Below, one piece after another: positions 17,516-25,483 of a stretch of 64,000 bases of DNA (positions are counted from its first letter, which is position 1; each line of letters starts with the position of its first letter). The translations under genes and the position numbers were made by a program. This DNA comes from Oscillospiraceae bacterium (GTDB lineage Bacteria > Bacillota > Clostridia > Oscillospirales > Ruminococcaceae), in NCBI GenBank assembly GCA_018110985.1, contig JAGAWT010000009.1, forward strand, positions 59,807-123,806, given 5' to 3'. The notes beneath the pieces are model-generated. The model searched no databases, was not told the origin of the DNA, and worked only from the letters and a program-made list of their open reading frames with translations.

Positions 17516-19341
17516 TTTTCTTTCCTCCCTCCCCTGAACACGCCACAGCCGAACCTGTCACAGTGGAGACACCTGCCCGATTCACGGTGTGCCTCCTCCT
17601 CGGTCATGCAGTATTCCATAAGTTCAAAGTCCTTTGCACGCTCTGCCGCGGGCCGCTCTCTCATGTTTACCCTGCCGCAGGGACGGTCGTCGGAGAAGCG
17701 CACCTCGGGAAGCTCCACATCACTTTTTATCTCATGCTCAAAGCCCAGATATTCATCTATATTCGCCGCTGCGGTCTTTCCTGCCGCAATGGCACGGATG
17801 ACGGTGGCAGGGCCTGTAACGCAGTCGCCTCCCGCAAATACTCCCTCTGCCTTATCAGCGGCACAGGAATCGTCTGCGGACACTCTGCCCCTGCTGACAG
17901 ATATGCCCTCCTTTGCAAGCTCTGCGGAGTCTATGCCCTGACCTACCGCCATGATGACACGGCTGCAGGGGATCCTCACCTCGGCACAGTCCGCAGCAAC
18001 GGGCGTGGGTCTGCCGTTCTTAATCTCGCCGGGTATCTGCGGCTGAAGATATATGCCGGAGACACTGCCTTTTTCATCCTTTTCTATGCGCAGGGGAGCG
18101 TGGAGCTCCAGTATCTCGCAGCCGTCTGCCACCGCACCCTCTATCTCCTCGGCAAGGGCGGTCATATCTGCTCTGCGGCGGCGATAAGCCACAGTCACGC
18201 TCTTTGCGCCCAATCTTACTGCAGAGCGTGCCACATCCATCGCCACATTTCCGCCGCCTATCACCACACAGTCGCAGCCCTTCATGTCGGGGCGCTCTCC
18301 GTCGCCTATCATGCGAAGCATCTCCACAGCCGAGAGGACGCCCTCTGCATCCTCACCGTCTATACCGAGCCGCTGACCCGTGTGGGCTCCTATGGATATA
18401 TACACCGCATCGTTTTCCGAGCGCAGCTTCTCCAGAGAGATATCCTTCCCCACGCTCACATCGGTGACTATCTCAAAGCCCGTCCTTTTAAGCGTCGCTA
18501 TCTCACTGTCCAGCACTTCCCGTGGCAGTCTGTAGCCGGGTATCCCGTACCTGAGCATCCCGCCCGGGAGCTTTCTCTGCTCGTAGACCTGCACCTCATG
18601 ACCCATTACGGACAGATAATAGGCCGCCGTAAGACCGGAGGGGCCTGCACCCACCACAGCCACCTTTTTCCCTGTGGCAGGGTATTTCTCCGGCAGCCGT
18701 GCCTCTCCCTCATGTTCCACCGCAAATCTCTTCAAGCCCCTTATATTCACGGCATCGTCCACAAGACCTCTGCGGCAGTGCATCTCGCATGGGTGCTCGC
18801 ATATAAGTCCGCAGACGGCGGGGAAGGGGTTGTCCTTTCGTATGAGCTGCACCGCATCGCCCCAGCGCCCCTCATGCACCAGTGCCACATAACCGGGTAT
18901 ATCCACCCCTGCGGGACATCCTCCCACACAGGGGATAGGTCTGTCGGCGCCCGTGACACACCTGCCGTGACGGATATGCTCCAGATAATCGTCCCTGAAG
19001 CCCTTTATGCTTTTGAGCACTATATGAGCGGCTCCGTAGCCTATGGCACAGTCGGCTGAAAGGTAAATGCTCTCTGCCGTGCTTTCTATGAGTTTAAGAG
19101 TGTTCTCTGAGGCTTTTCCCTCCAGCACCGACTCTATAAGGCTTTTAAGCTGTCCCAGACCGATGCGGCAGGGAGTACATTTCCCGCAGGACTGAGCATG
19201 ACAGACATGAAGGAAGGACAGTGCCAGCTCTGCGGGACAGCCGCCTCTCTGTCCTGAACGCAGTCTGCGCTCCATGCCGCTGTACAGCTCCTCTTCCGAA
19301 GCAGCGGCACGCCCCCTGTTCATAAGTGTTGAACGACTCAT
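17509..19341 (-). CDS. NuoF-type Fe/S domain fused to a GltD-like NAD(P)H flavoprotein; hydrogenase partner
   Basis: 610 residues. Residues 30-125 match the Fe/S-binding end of NuoF/HydB (CGKCTPC at 52-58 plus C98). The FMN/NADH Rossmann domain that normally precedes it is absent. From about 138 the protein becomes GltD-like: cluster cysteines C138, C142, C177, C181, C185 and C189, FAD motif GAGPSG (231-236), NAD(P)H motif GGGNVA (362-367), and GGDCVTGPATVIRAIAAGK near the end. A short tail carries another CLHC. It probably moves electrons between NAD(P)H, FAD and HydA, possibly with ferredoxin. The ATG at 19341 has a perfect AGGAGGTC. First gene of the hydrogenase operon. Confidence 0.85.
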   Translation of the reverse strand: MSRSTLMNRGRAAASEEELYSGMERRLRSGQRGGCPAELALSFLHVCHAQSCGKCTPCRIGLGQLKSLIESVLEGKASENTLKLIESTAESIYLSADCAIGYGAAHIVLKSIKGFRDDYLEHIRHGRCVTGADRPIPCVGGCPAGVDIPGYVALVHEGRWGDAVQLIRKDNPFPAVCGLICEHPCEMHCRRGLVDDAVNIRGLKRFAVEHEGEARLPEKYPATGKKVAVVGAGPSGLTAAYYLSVMGHEVQVYEQRKLPGGMLRYGIPGYRLPREVLDSEIATLKRTGFEIVTDVSVGKDISLEKLRSENDAVYISIGAHTGQRLGIDGEDAEGVLSAVEMLRMIGDGERPDMKGCDCVVIGGGNVAMDVARSAVRLGAKSVTVAYRRRRADMTALAEEIEGAVADGCEILELHAPLRIEKDEKGSVSGIYLQPQIPGEIKNGRPTPVAADCAEVRIPCSRVIMAVGQGIDSAELAKEGISVSRGRVSADDSCAADKAEGVFAGGDCVTGPATVIRAIAAGKTAAANIDEYLGFEHEIKSDVELPEVRFSDDRPCGRVNMRERPAAERAKDFELMEYCMTEEEAHRESGRCLHCDRFGCGVFRGGRKEKW

Positions 19342-19355
19342 ATGACCTCCTTTTA

Positions 19356-19371
19356 TTGTAAACGCTTACAA
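19356..19371. promoter_or_regulatory. cre-like operator (CcpA/LacI family) downstream of the hydrogenase promoter
   Basis: The minus strand reads TTGTAAGCGTTTACAA, matching the cre consensus WTGNNARCGNWWWCAW at every position. It lies between the -10 box and the ribosome-binding site, where a bound repressor would block transcription. The regulator is not in the window, so CcpA or another LacI-family protein is inferred. Confidence 0.7.
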
Positions 19372-19386
19372 ATATATTTAAAATCC

Positions 19387-19415
19387 ATTATACAATCGGC
19401 CTTTCTCTTTGTCAA
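19387..19415 (-). promoter_or_regulatory. Consensus sigma-A promoter of the hydrogenase operon
   Basis: Minus strand TTGACA (19415-19410), exactly 17 bases, then TATAAT (19392-19387). Both hexamers match consensus fully, predicting strong expression unless repressed at the adjacent cre-like site. Confidence 0.88.
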
Positions 19416-19508
19416 TCCCTTTGGAAAAATATGTTTATTTATATAATATATCAGCCTTGATTCTGTTGATTTTTACCAATGTACAGGCAACAAAAAAGCG
19501 CCTTCGAA

Positions 19509-19524
19509 ATGAAAGCGCTTACAA
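19509..19524. promoter_or_regulatory. Second cre-like site upstream of the hydrogenase operon
   Basis: The plus strand reads ATGAAAGCGCTTACAA, again matching WTGNNARCGNWWWCAW completely. It is about 95 bases upstream of the -35 box. With the downstream site it could allow repression by DNA looping, or it could serve a different promoter. Confidence 0.55.
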
Positions 19525-19539
19525 TCATATTTTTTTCTG

Positions 19540-19627
19540 TTCGGCAGGCGGGCAGCGCCCGCAGGCAACCGTTGATCTCTTTCATCGGAACCTTTACACA
19601 CGGGCTCGGTAACTTTTCATACGGATA
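19540..19627. repeat. Composite repeat copy after the aminotransferase gene
   Basis: Directly after the stop codon at 19628 (minus strand) follow GTATGAAAAG, TTACCGAGCCCGTGTG, a middle segment with ATCAACGGTTGCCTGC, and a short GGGCG/CGCCC palindrome. It is a full copy of the dispersed element. Confidence 0.75.
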
Positions 19628-20785
19628 TCAGAAAACGGACTTTATCCTTTCCAGCCTGTTGAGAGCCTCATAGAGTGTCTCGTCCTTCTTGGCAAAATGG
19701 AAGCGTATGTACCTGTTTTCAGGTTCTCTGAAAAAGCTGGAGCCGGGCACCGCACCCACTCCCACCTTTTCCGCCAGCTTCTCGCAGAATTCCAGATCGT
19801 CCTTATAGCCGAATTCCGAAATGTCCGCCATGATGAAATAAGCTCCCTGGGGGTCGTTGTGAGGGATGCCTATGCGGTCGAGACCGTCGGTGAACAGCTT
19901 TTTCATGTGGGCATACTTATCCGCAAGTGCCTTATAGTATCCGTCACCAAACAGCAGACCCGTAACCGCCGCTTCCTGGAGCGGTGCGGCAGCGCCCACC
20001 GTAAGGAAATCATGCACCTTCCTCACCGTGTCTATTATCTCAGGGGATGATATGATATACCCCAGTCTCCACCCCGTCACGGAATAGGTCTTTGAAAGGG
20101 ATGAACAGAGTATGGTGCGCTCCTTCATGCCCTCAAGGACTGAGATGTGGGTGTGGACATTGGGCGCATATATGATGTGCTCGTACACCTCATCCGTTAT
20201 CACAAAGCTGTCATACCTTTTGGCAAGGTCGGCTATAAGCTCCAGCTCCGCCCTTGTGAACACCTTACCGCAGGGGTTCGAGGGGTTGCACAGGATGACA
20301 GCCTTCGGTCTCTGCCTGAAAGCATCCTCCAGCACCTCCGGATCGAAATCGTAGGAGGGCGGCACAAGGGGCACATATATGGGCTCTGCATTGGCAAGGA
20401 TGGTATCAGCTCCGTAGTTTTCGTAGAACGGGGAGAACACCACCACCTTGTCACCGGGGTTGGTGACGGAAAGCATTGCAGCCATCATGGCTTCGGTGCT
20501 GCCGCAGGTGACGCATATCTCGGAGTTGGGATCCACCTTCTGCCCGGAAAAGCGCTCGTGCTTCTTCGCCAGCGCCTCACGGAAATTCTGTGCTCCCCAG
20601 GTAATGGAATACTGGTTGAAATCCTCTTTTGCCACTTCCGCCAGCCTGTCGGTTATCTCCTTCGGGGGCTCGAAATCAGGGAATCCCTGTGAAAGGTTCA
20701 CCGCTCCGTACTTTGCGGATATCCTTGTCATGCGGCGTATCACCGAATCCGTAAATCCTGCGGTCCTGCTTGATAGTGATGGCAT
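19628..20785 (-). CDS. PLP-dependent aminotransferase, class I
   Basis: 385-residue fold-type I aminotransferase of the AspC/aromatic type: NLSQGFPDFEPP near the N-terminus, CNPSNPCGKVFT, ITDEVYEHIIY, Schiff-base lysine in SSLSKTYSVTGWRLGY and the C-terminal arginine region RYIRFHFAKKDE. Its ATG overlaps the stop of the oxidoreductase beta subunit as TAATG, so it is translationally coupled to the Por genes. Coupling to a 2-oxoacid:ferredoxin oxidoreductase suggests it interconverts that enzyme's 2-oxoacid and the matching amino acid. Substrate (branched-chain, aromatic or other) cannot be decided from sequence. Confidence 0.88.
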   Translation of the reverse strand: MPSLSSRTAGFTDSVIRRMTRISAKYGAVNLSQGFPDFEPPKEITDRLAEVAKEDFNQYSITWGAQNFREALAKKHERFSGQKVDPNSEICVTCGSTEAMMAAMLSVTNPGDKVVVFSPFYENYGADTILANAEPIYVPLVPPSYDFDPEVLEDAFRQRPKAVILCNPSNPCGKVFTRAELELIADLAKRYDSFVITDEVYEHIIYAPNVHTHISVLEGMKERTILCSSLSKTYSVTGWRLGYIISSPEIIDTVRKVHDFLTVGAAAPLQEAAVTGLLFGDGYYKALADKYAHMKKLFTDGLDRIGIPHNDPQGAYFIMADISEFGYKDDLEFCEKLAEKVGVGAVPGSSFFREPENRYIRFHFAKKDETLYEALNRLERIKSVF

Positions 20786-21672
20786 TATTTCCACTCTCTC
20801 CTTATCTTTTCCCATTTTTTGTCTCTTGACTTGATTATAACATCCACATCCTCATCTGTCAAGTGCTTAAAGCGGCCCTGCTTCTTCAGGTACTCTGCGG
20901 GATCGGTAAATTCTCCGGGATCACGGTTTATCTTAAATTCCCCGTTCTCGTACTCCGCAAGATACCACAGCCCGCAGTCCACTATCTCCCGTGCAGCCTC
21001 AACAGTGGCATCAACGGGTATGCCCCAGCCGGTGGGACAGGGGGCTATCACATGGATGTACTTCGTTCCCTTTATACGGGATGCCTTATCCACCTTTTCC
21101 ATGAAGTCGTTTATATAGCCTATGGTAGCCGTGGCAGCATAGGGGATGTCATGGGCAGCCGCTATCTCGAACATATTCTTTTTCGGGCGGATGTTCCCTC
21201 TTATGTTCTTCCCCGCAGGGGTGGTGGTGGTCCTGGCACCGAAGGGAGTGAGCCCCGACTTCTGTATGCCCGTATTCATATATGCCTCGTTGTCGTAGCA
21301 TATGTATATGATGTCGTCTCCCCTGTCGATAGCTCCCGAAAGCGCCTGTATGCCTATATCCGCAGTGCCGCCGTCACCCGCAAAGCCCACCGCATGGAAG
21401 TCCTTTATCCCTCTGCGGCGAAGCCCCGCCTCCACACCTGTCAGCATGGAAGCCGTCCCCGCAAACATGGAGATGATGGCATTGTTCCCGAAGCAAAGCT
21501 GGGGAAAGTTGAAGCCTACCGCCGACATACAGCCCGCAGGCAGCACCGCAGCGCTTTTTTCACCCAGCACTTTGAGAGCCGCACGCACCGCAAGGGAGCC
21601 GCCGCAGCCCGCACAGGCCTTGTGACCGTAGAAATATTCGTTTTTGTCAAGGTTTTTAGCCGTGATAGCCAT
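20785..21672 (-). CDS. porB: 2-oxoacid:ferredoxin oxidoreductase, beta subunit (PorB-like)
   Basis: 295-residue thiamine-diphosphate-binding subunit. CAGCG (20-24) and C48 are cluster ligands, AGDGGTADIG (98-106) binds the diphosphate and Mg, and YDNEAYMNTG and TTTTPAGK follow as in four-subunit pyruvate:ferredoxin oxidoreductases. The start overlaps the alpha-subunit stop (TAATG). Family resemblance is to PorB, but the context of an ABC importer and an aminotransferase leaves a different 2-oxoacid possible. Confidence 0.88.
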   Translation of the reverse strand: MAITAKNLDKNEYFYGHKACAGCGGSLAVRAALKVLGEKSAAVLPAGCMSAVGFNFPQLCFGNNAIISMFAGTASMLTGVEAGLRRRGIKDFHAVGFAGDGGTADIGIQALSGAIDRGDDIIYICYDNEAYMNTGIQKSGLTPFGARTTTTPAGKNIRGNIRPKKNMFEIAAAHDIPYAATATIGYINDFMEKVDKASRIKGTKYIHVIAPCPTGWGIPVDATVEAAREIVDCGLWYLAEYENGEFKINRDPGEFTDPAEYLKKQGRFKHLTDEDVDVIIKSRDKKWEKIRREWK

Positions 21673-22829
21673 TATTCCACCCCGATCCCCATAAATGTAA
21701 CACGGGGAGCGCCTTTCCCCATGGACTCATAGATGTTCCTTATGTCTGCGTGAGTGATGTCCTTTCCGCCGAGACCGCCCACAAAGTCATACAGCGGAGT
21801 GCTCACACCTGCCCACTGCAGGGCAGCAGCCACATTCACATAGACCGTTCCCGCATTGCCGAAGGAAATGTCCTTTTCAAGCACCGCCGCTGCCTTTGCG
21901 TTTTTCAGCGCCCTTGCTATCTCCTCATTGGGGAAGGGTCTCATATAGCGTATGCGCAGCACTCCCGCCTTTACACCCTCACGGCGCAGCTCGTCCGCAA
22001 TGGTCCTGCAAAGCCCCGCCGCTGTTCCGAGAGTGATGATGACATAGTCCGCATCCTCCGTCAGGTACTCCTCCGCAAGACCCGTGTACTTCCTGCCGAA
22101 AAGCTCCCCGAAGCGCCTTTCGGCTTCCTTTATAACGTGGATGGCTCTTTCAAAGGCTCTGTGCTCCTTGTACTTGAAGATGAAGTTCGTTTCCGGCCCC
22201 GCAGAGAAGCCGATGTTCTTCGGGTGCTCAAAATCAAAGCAGTTCTCCGTTTCATAGGGCGGCAGGAACTCCCGCACCCTCTCTCTGTCAGGTATGTCCA
22301 CATTCTCGTAGGTATGGGTGAGAACAAAGCCGTCAAGGTTCACCATAAAGGGAGTTGAAACATCCCTGTGCTCTGCTATGTAATAGCTCATGACCGCCAT
22401 GTCCAGAGCCTCCTGCGCATCTGCGGCATATTCCTGTATCCACCCGGTGTCAAGGAGGGCAAGGGAATCACGCTGATCACCGTAGATGTTCCAGGGCAGG
22501 GCTGTGGCACGGTTTGCATTCATCATCACCACAGGGAAGCGTCCGCCTGCCGCATAGGGCAGTCCCTCCGCCATATACAGAAGCCCCTGTGAGGATGTGG
22601 CTGTAAAGGTGCGCACTCCCGCAGCGGATGCGCCTATTGCGCAGGAAAGGGCTGAATGTTCGCTCTCAACGTGTATGAATTCACTGTCAAGGGAGCCGTC
22701 CTCCACCATTTCCGAAAGCCTTTCCACCACCACGGTCTGAGGTGTTATGGGGTATGCCGATATAACATCGGGACAGGCAAGGCGTATGCCCTCCGCAAAA
22801 GCCTCATCACCGGACAAAAAGCGCTTCAT
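21672..22829 (-). CDS. porA: 2-oxoacid:ferredoxin oxidoreductase, alpha subunit (PorA-like)
   Basis: 385 residues with the PorA pattern: SAYPITPQTVVVE, HVESEHSALSCAIGASAAG, TATSSQGLLYMAEGLPYA, and NIYGDQRDSLALLDTGWIQ. This subunit supplies the pyrimidine domain of the thiamine site. It starts four bases after the delta-subunit gene with TGAGG upstream. Confidence 0.88.
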   Translation of the reverse strand: MKRFLSGDEAFAEGIRLACPDVISAYPITPQTVVVERLSEMVEDGSLDSEFIHVESEHSALSCAIGASAAGVRTFTATSSQGLLYMAEGLPYAAGGRFPVVMMNANRATALPWNIYGDQRDSLALLDTGWIQEYAADAQEALDMAVMSYYIAEHRDVSTPFMVNLDGFVLTHTYENVDIPDRERVREFLPPYETENCFDFEHPKNIGFSAGPETNFIFKYKEHRAFERAIHVIKEAERRFGELFGRKYTGLAEEYLTEDADYVIITLGTAAGLCRTIADELRREGVKAGVLRIRYMRPFPNEEIARALKNAKAAAVLEKDISFGNAGTVYVNVAAALQWAGVSTPLYDFVGGLGGKDITHADIRNIYESMGKGAPRVTFMGIGVE

Positions 22830-22833
22830 TTCC

Positions 22834-23115
22834 TCACCTCAGTTCTATTGCGGACTTGGGGCATATCTTTGCGCATATGCCGCAGCCCTTGCAGAAATCA
22901 TAGTCTATAACTGGTGTTTTCCCGTCCATTGCGATCACCCCGTCCGGGCAGTACAGATAACATTGACCGCAGCCGATACACTTTTCGTTATCGATCTGCG
23001 GTGTCCTGCTCCTCCAGCCGGAATTTACCGTCACAAGGTAACCTGCCTCAAAGCAGGTATCCTCCGGTATATCTTCAAAAGCAAAGCTCTTTTTCTCTCT
23101 CAGATACGGCTTCAT
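22834..23115 (-). CDS. porD: 2-oxoacid:ferredoxin oxidoreductase, delta subunit (2x4Fe-4S ferredoxin)
   Basis: 93 residues with two clear ferredoxin motifs, CIGCGQCYLYCP and CKGCGICAKICP, the usual PorD size and layout. It relays electrons from the active site to soluble ferredoxin. The ATG at 23115 sits four bases after the gamma-subunit stop with GAGGGG upstream; the TTG at 23130 would overlap that gene. Confidence 0.9.
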   Translation of the reverse strand: MKPYLREKKSFAFEDIPEDTCFEAGYLVTVNSGWRSRTPQIDNEKCIGCGQCYLYCPDGVIAMDGKTPVIDYDFCKGCGICAKICPKSAIELR

Positions 23116-23119
23116 TTTC

Positions 23120-23620
23120 TCACCCCTCAAATACCCGTTCCACTGCTTTTTTGTTCTTCTCCCGCAGCCTTTCGGGCATATATCCGTCTATGGCGGCAAA
23201 TATCTGCTCCTTTGTGATCAGCCCCGTCAGCTTCCCCACATAGGCAAGCATGACAGTGTTCACCACCGGCAGCCTCAGCTCTGCGGCTGTGCTGTCCGCA
23301 TCAAAGGAAACAGCCCCCTCTGTCTCATCCGCCGAATTTACTATGAGCTTTCCTCCCTCTTTTAGCAGGGAAAAAAGTTCGGGGGTGAAAAGGGTCTTGT
23401 CCAGAACGGCGATACAGTCTGCCGCCGCAGTCTGGCTCCTGTCTGTCACGGGGGTGTCCGACAGCTTTGTGAAGGCTCTCACAGGAGCCCCTCTGCGTTC
23501 GGGGCCGAAGGTGGGAAAGGCAAGGGAATATCCCTCCGTACAGGCGGCACCCATGAGCTTTGCGGCTGTGAATGCGCCCTGTCCGCCTCTGCCTATCCAT
23601 ATTATCTCTTTTGTGCTCAT
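23120..23620 (-). CDS. porC: 2-oxoacid:ferredoxin oxidoreductase, gamma subunit (PorC-like)
   Basis: 166 residues beginning with the gamma-subunit signature IIWIGRGGQGAFTAAKLMG and continuing with FPTFGPERRGAPV and VNTVMLAYVGKLTGLI. It begins one base after the ABC permease stop codon, which ties the oxidoreductase to the transporter in a single transcript. Four-subunit enzymes of this order (C-D-A-B) are common in anaerobes. Confidence 0.88.
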   Translation of the reverse strand: MSTKEIIWIGRGGQGAFTAAKLMGAACTEGYSLAFPTFGPERRGAPVRAFTKLSDTPVTDRSQTAAADCIAVLDKTLFTPELFSLLKEGGKLIVNSADETEGAVSFDADSTAAELRLPVVNTVMLAYVGKLTGLITKEQIFAAIDGYMPERLREKNKKAVERVFEG

Positions 23621-23621
23621 A

Positions 23622-24536
23622 TCATCTCCACCTTAACAGGAATTTCTGCAGCCTGCCCACAAGGAAAGTGACAGCTATGACCACCCCACCGATGACCAGC
23701 AGTCCCACGATGGTCCTTGTGTAGTCGCCGAAATCCGAATAGTTCTTCACATAGTAGCCCATACCGTCCCTTGCTCCTATCATCTCCGCAGAGGTGAGGA
23801 GTATAAAGGAAACGGAGAGCCCCTGATTGCACCCCAGGAATATCTGACCCAACGAGGCGGGCAGAAGTATCTCAAAAAGCATGGTGGGCTTTGAGACATT
23901 GAGCACCTTTGCGGAATCCAGAACTTTCTTGTCAACGCTCATGACCCCGCTCATGGTAGAGGCGAACACGGGCCAGAAGGATGCAAGGAATATGACGAAC
24001 ACCGAAACGCTGCGGAAAGTGGGCAGCAGTGCTATGCCGTAGGGTATGTACACGATAGGGGGAATGGAGGAAAAGAATTTTGTGATGTAGGTGGCAGCAT
24101 TCCCCGCCCTGAGATTGGAGGCTATGACCAGCCCCAGAGGGATGGCGACCACCACAGCCAGCAGGAAGCCCTGTATGATTATCCCCACGGAGGAGGCTAT
24201 GTTCACGGCTATCTTATCCCTGTCCTCCACAAACTGGTGGAGAATGGTGCCGAAAGGAGGAAAAAGGGCTTCCCGCAGCAGTTTCAGCTTGACGGTGGCA
24301 AGGGTCCAGCCGCCGAGGAAAACATACAGAAAGCCGATTATATCCAGAAACACATCCAGTGAGGGCTTTTTCTTAACAAAAGCAGAGACCGCAAGGGTCA
24401 GCGCCTCCAGTATCAGCAGGAAGCCAACAAGGTAAACGCCGTATTTGTCCGTCCCCTTTCCGGGTATGAGAACTATTGCAAGTGCTATGGCAAAAAGTAT
24501 GTGCACCGGGCAGAGGAACCGCTGTTTCGCAGTCAT
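23622..24536 (-). CDS. ABC importer permease, NitT/TauT (SsuC-like) family
   Basis: 304 residues with about seven membrane helices and the BPD_transp_1 coupling region (EILLPASLGQIFLGCNQGLSVSF). Family members import small anions such as nitrate, sulfonates, taurine, phthalate or thiamine precursors. Its start overlaps the ATPase stop (ATGA), and its stop almost touches the porC start. An N-terminal extension with three helices before the core is longer than in SsuC. Confidence 0.85.
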   Translation of the reverse strand: MTAKQRFLCPVHILFAIALAIVLIPGKGTDKYGVYLVGFLLILEALTLAVSAFVKKKPSLDVFLDIIGFLYVFLGGWTLATVKLKLLREALFPPFGTILHQFVEDRDKIAVNIASSVGIIIQGFLLAVVVAIPLGLVIASNLRAGNAATYITKFFSSIPPIVYIPYGIALLPTFRSVSVFVIFLASFWPVFASTMSGVMSVDKKVLDSAKVLNVSKPTMLFEILLPASLGQIFLGCNQGLSVSFILLTSAEMIGARDGMGYYVKNYSDFGDYTRTIVGLLVIGGVVIAVTFLVGRLQKFLLRWR

Positions 24537-25354
24537 ATCACGACCTCCTCGCCGCCTATCCTGTTATAGACCTCACCACGGAATATGCTCATTATCTTCT
24601 CCCTGAAACCGGAGTAGGAGCGTTCTTCACGCAGGTGGGATCCTCTGCCGGAGCGGGCAAAGGGGACACTCAGTATCTCCGCCACCGTGCCCGGATGGGA
24701 TGTCATCACAACTATGCGGTCGGAAAGGAGTATAGCCTCATCTATGTCATGGGTGACAAAGACCACGGTCTTTCTCCTGCCGTTTCTCTCCTCGCCCTCC
24801 CAGAGCCTGAGAAGCAGCTCCTGAAGCTCCTTCCTGTTCTTGGGGTCAACTGCGGAGAAAGGCTCATCCATGAGGAGTATGTCCGTATCCATCGCAAGTG
24901 CACGGGCAATGGCAGCTCTCTGCTGCATACCTCCCGAAAGCTGTGAGGGATATTTCCCGCCGTAGCCCGCAAGACCCACCTTGTTCAGGTATTCATCCGC
25001 AAGCGCAAGACGTTCCTTCTTTGAAAGATCCTTCCTCACCTGTCTTATGCCGAAGGCGATGTTTGAGCGGGTGGTCATCCACGGGAACAGGGAATAATGC
25101 TGGAACACCACTCCTCTGTCAGTCCCCGCACCGTTCACGGGGCTGCCGTTTATGCTCACGGAGCCCGTGAACCTGTTGTATACTCCTTCGAGAACGCTGA
25201 GGAGAGTTGACTTGCCGCAGCCGGATGCTCCGACTATGCTCACAAATTCTCCGTCCTCCACACCGAAGGAAACATCCTTCAGAGCTGTAAAGCTCCTGTT
25301 CTTCTCCTCGTAGTCAACAGTCACATGGTCTAACTCTATCTTCATTGCCGACAC
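24533..25354 (-). CDS. ABC importer ATP-binding protein, NitT/TauT (SsuB-like) family
   Basis: About 273 residues: Walker A GASGCGKST, Q loop VVFQHYSLFPWMT, signature LSGGMQQRAAI, Walker B ILLMDEPFSAVD, switch histidine VTHD. The PFSAVDP form is typical of SsuB/TauB/NrtD. GTG at 25354 has AAGGAAG eight bases upstream; ATG at 25345 is the alternative start. A stem-loop separates it from the binding-protein gene. Confidence 0.88.
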   Translation of the reverse strand: MSAMKIELDHVTVDYEEKNRSFTALKDVSFGVEDGEFVSIVGASGCGKSTLLSVLEGVYNRFTGSVSINGSPVNGAGTDRGVVFQHYSLFPWMTTRSNIAFGIRQVRKDLSKKERLALADEYLNKVGLAGYGGKYPSQLSGGMQQRAAIARALAMDTDILLMDEPFSAVDPKNRKELQELLLRLWEGEERNGRRKTVVFVTHDIDEAILLSDRIVVMTSHPGTVAEILSVPFARSGRGSHLREERSYSGFREKIMSIFRGEVYNRIGGEEVVI

Positions 25355-25406
25355 CCGCTTTTCTTCCTTATTTGCTGTCTTTTTGCCTGTCCTGTAACTC
25401 GTCTTG

Positions 25407-25438
25407 GCGGATACCGCCCCTATTGGGACGGGATCCGC
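25407..25438 (-). promoter_or_regulatory. Intercistronic stem-loop between binding protein and ATPase genes
   Basis: Minus strand GCGGAT-CCCGTCCC and its near complement form a stem of about 13 bp with an AATA loop and no following T tract. Such hairpins often protect the upstream binding-protein message and lower expression of downstream membrane components. Confidence 0.5.
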
Positions 25439-25483
25439 AGATCAATGTCAAGTCTGTTCTGTCGATCTAAGTTGTATGCTGTC

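Noticed and set aside
17563..19059. Long plus-strand open frame of about 498 codons opposite the GltD fusion gene
   Set aside because: The minus-strand gene has complete cofactor motifs, a perfect promoter and a ribosome-binding site; the opposite frame gives a His/Cys-rich sequence typical of antisense reading.
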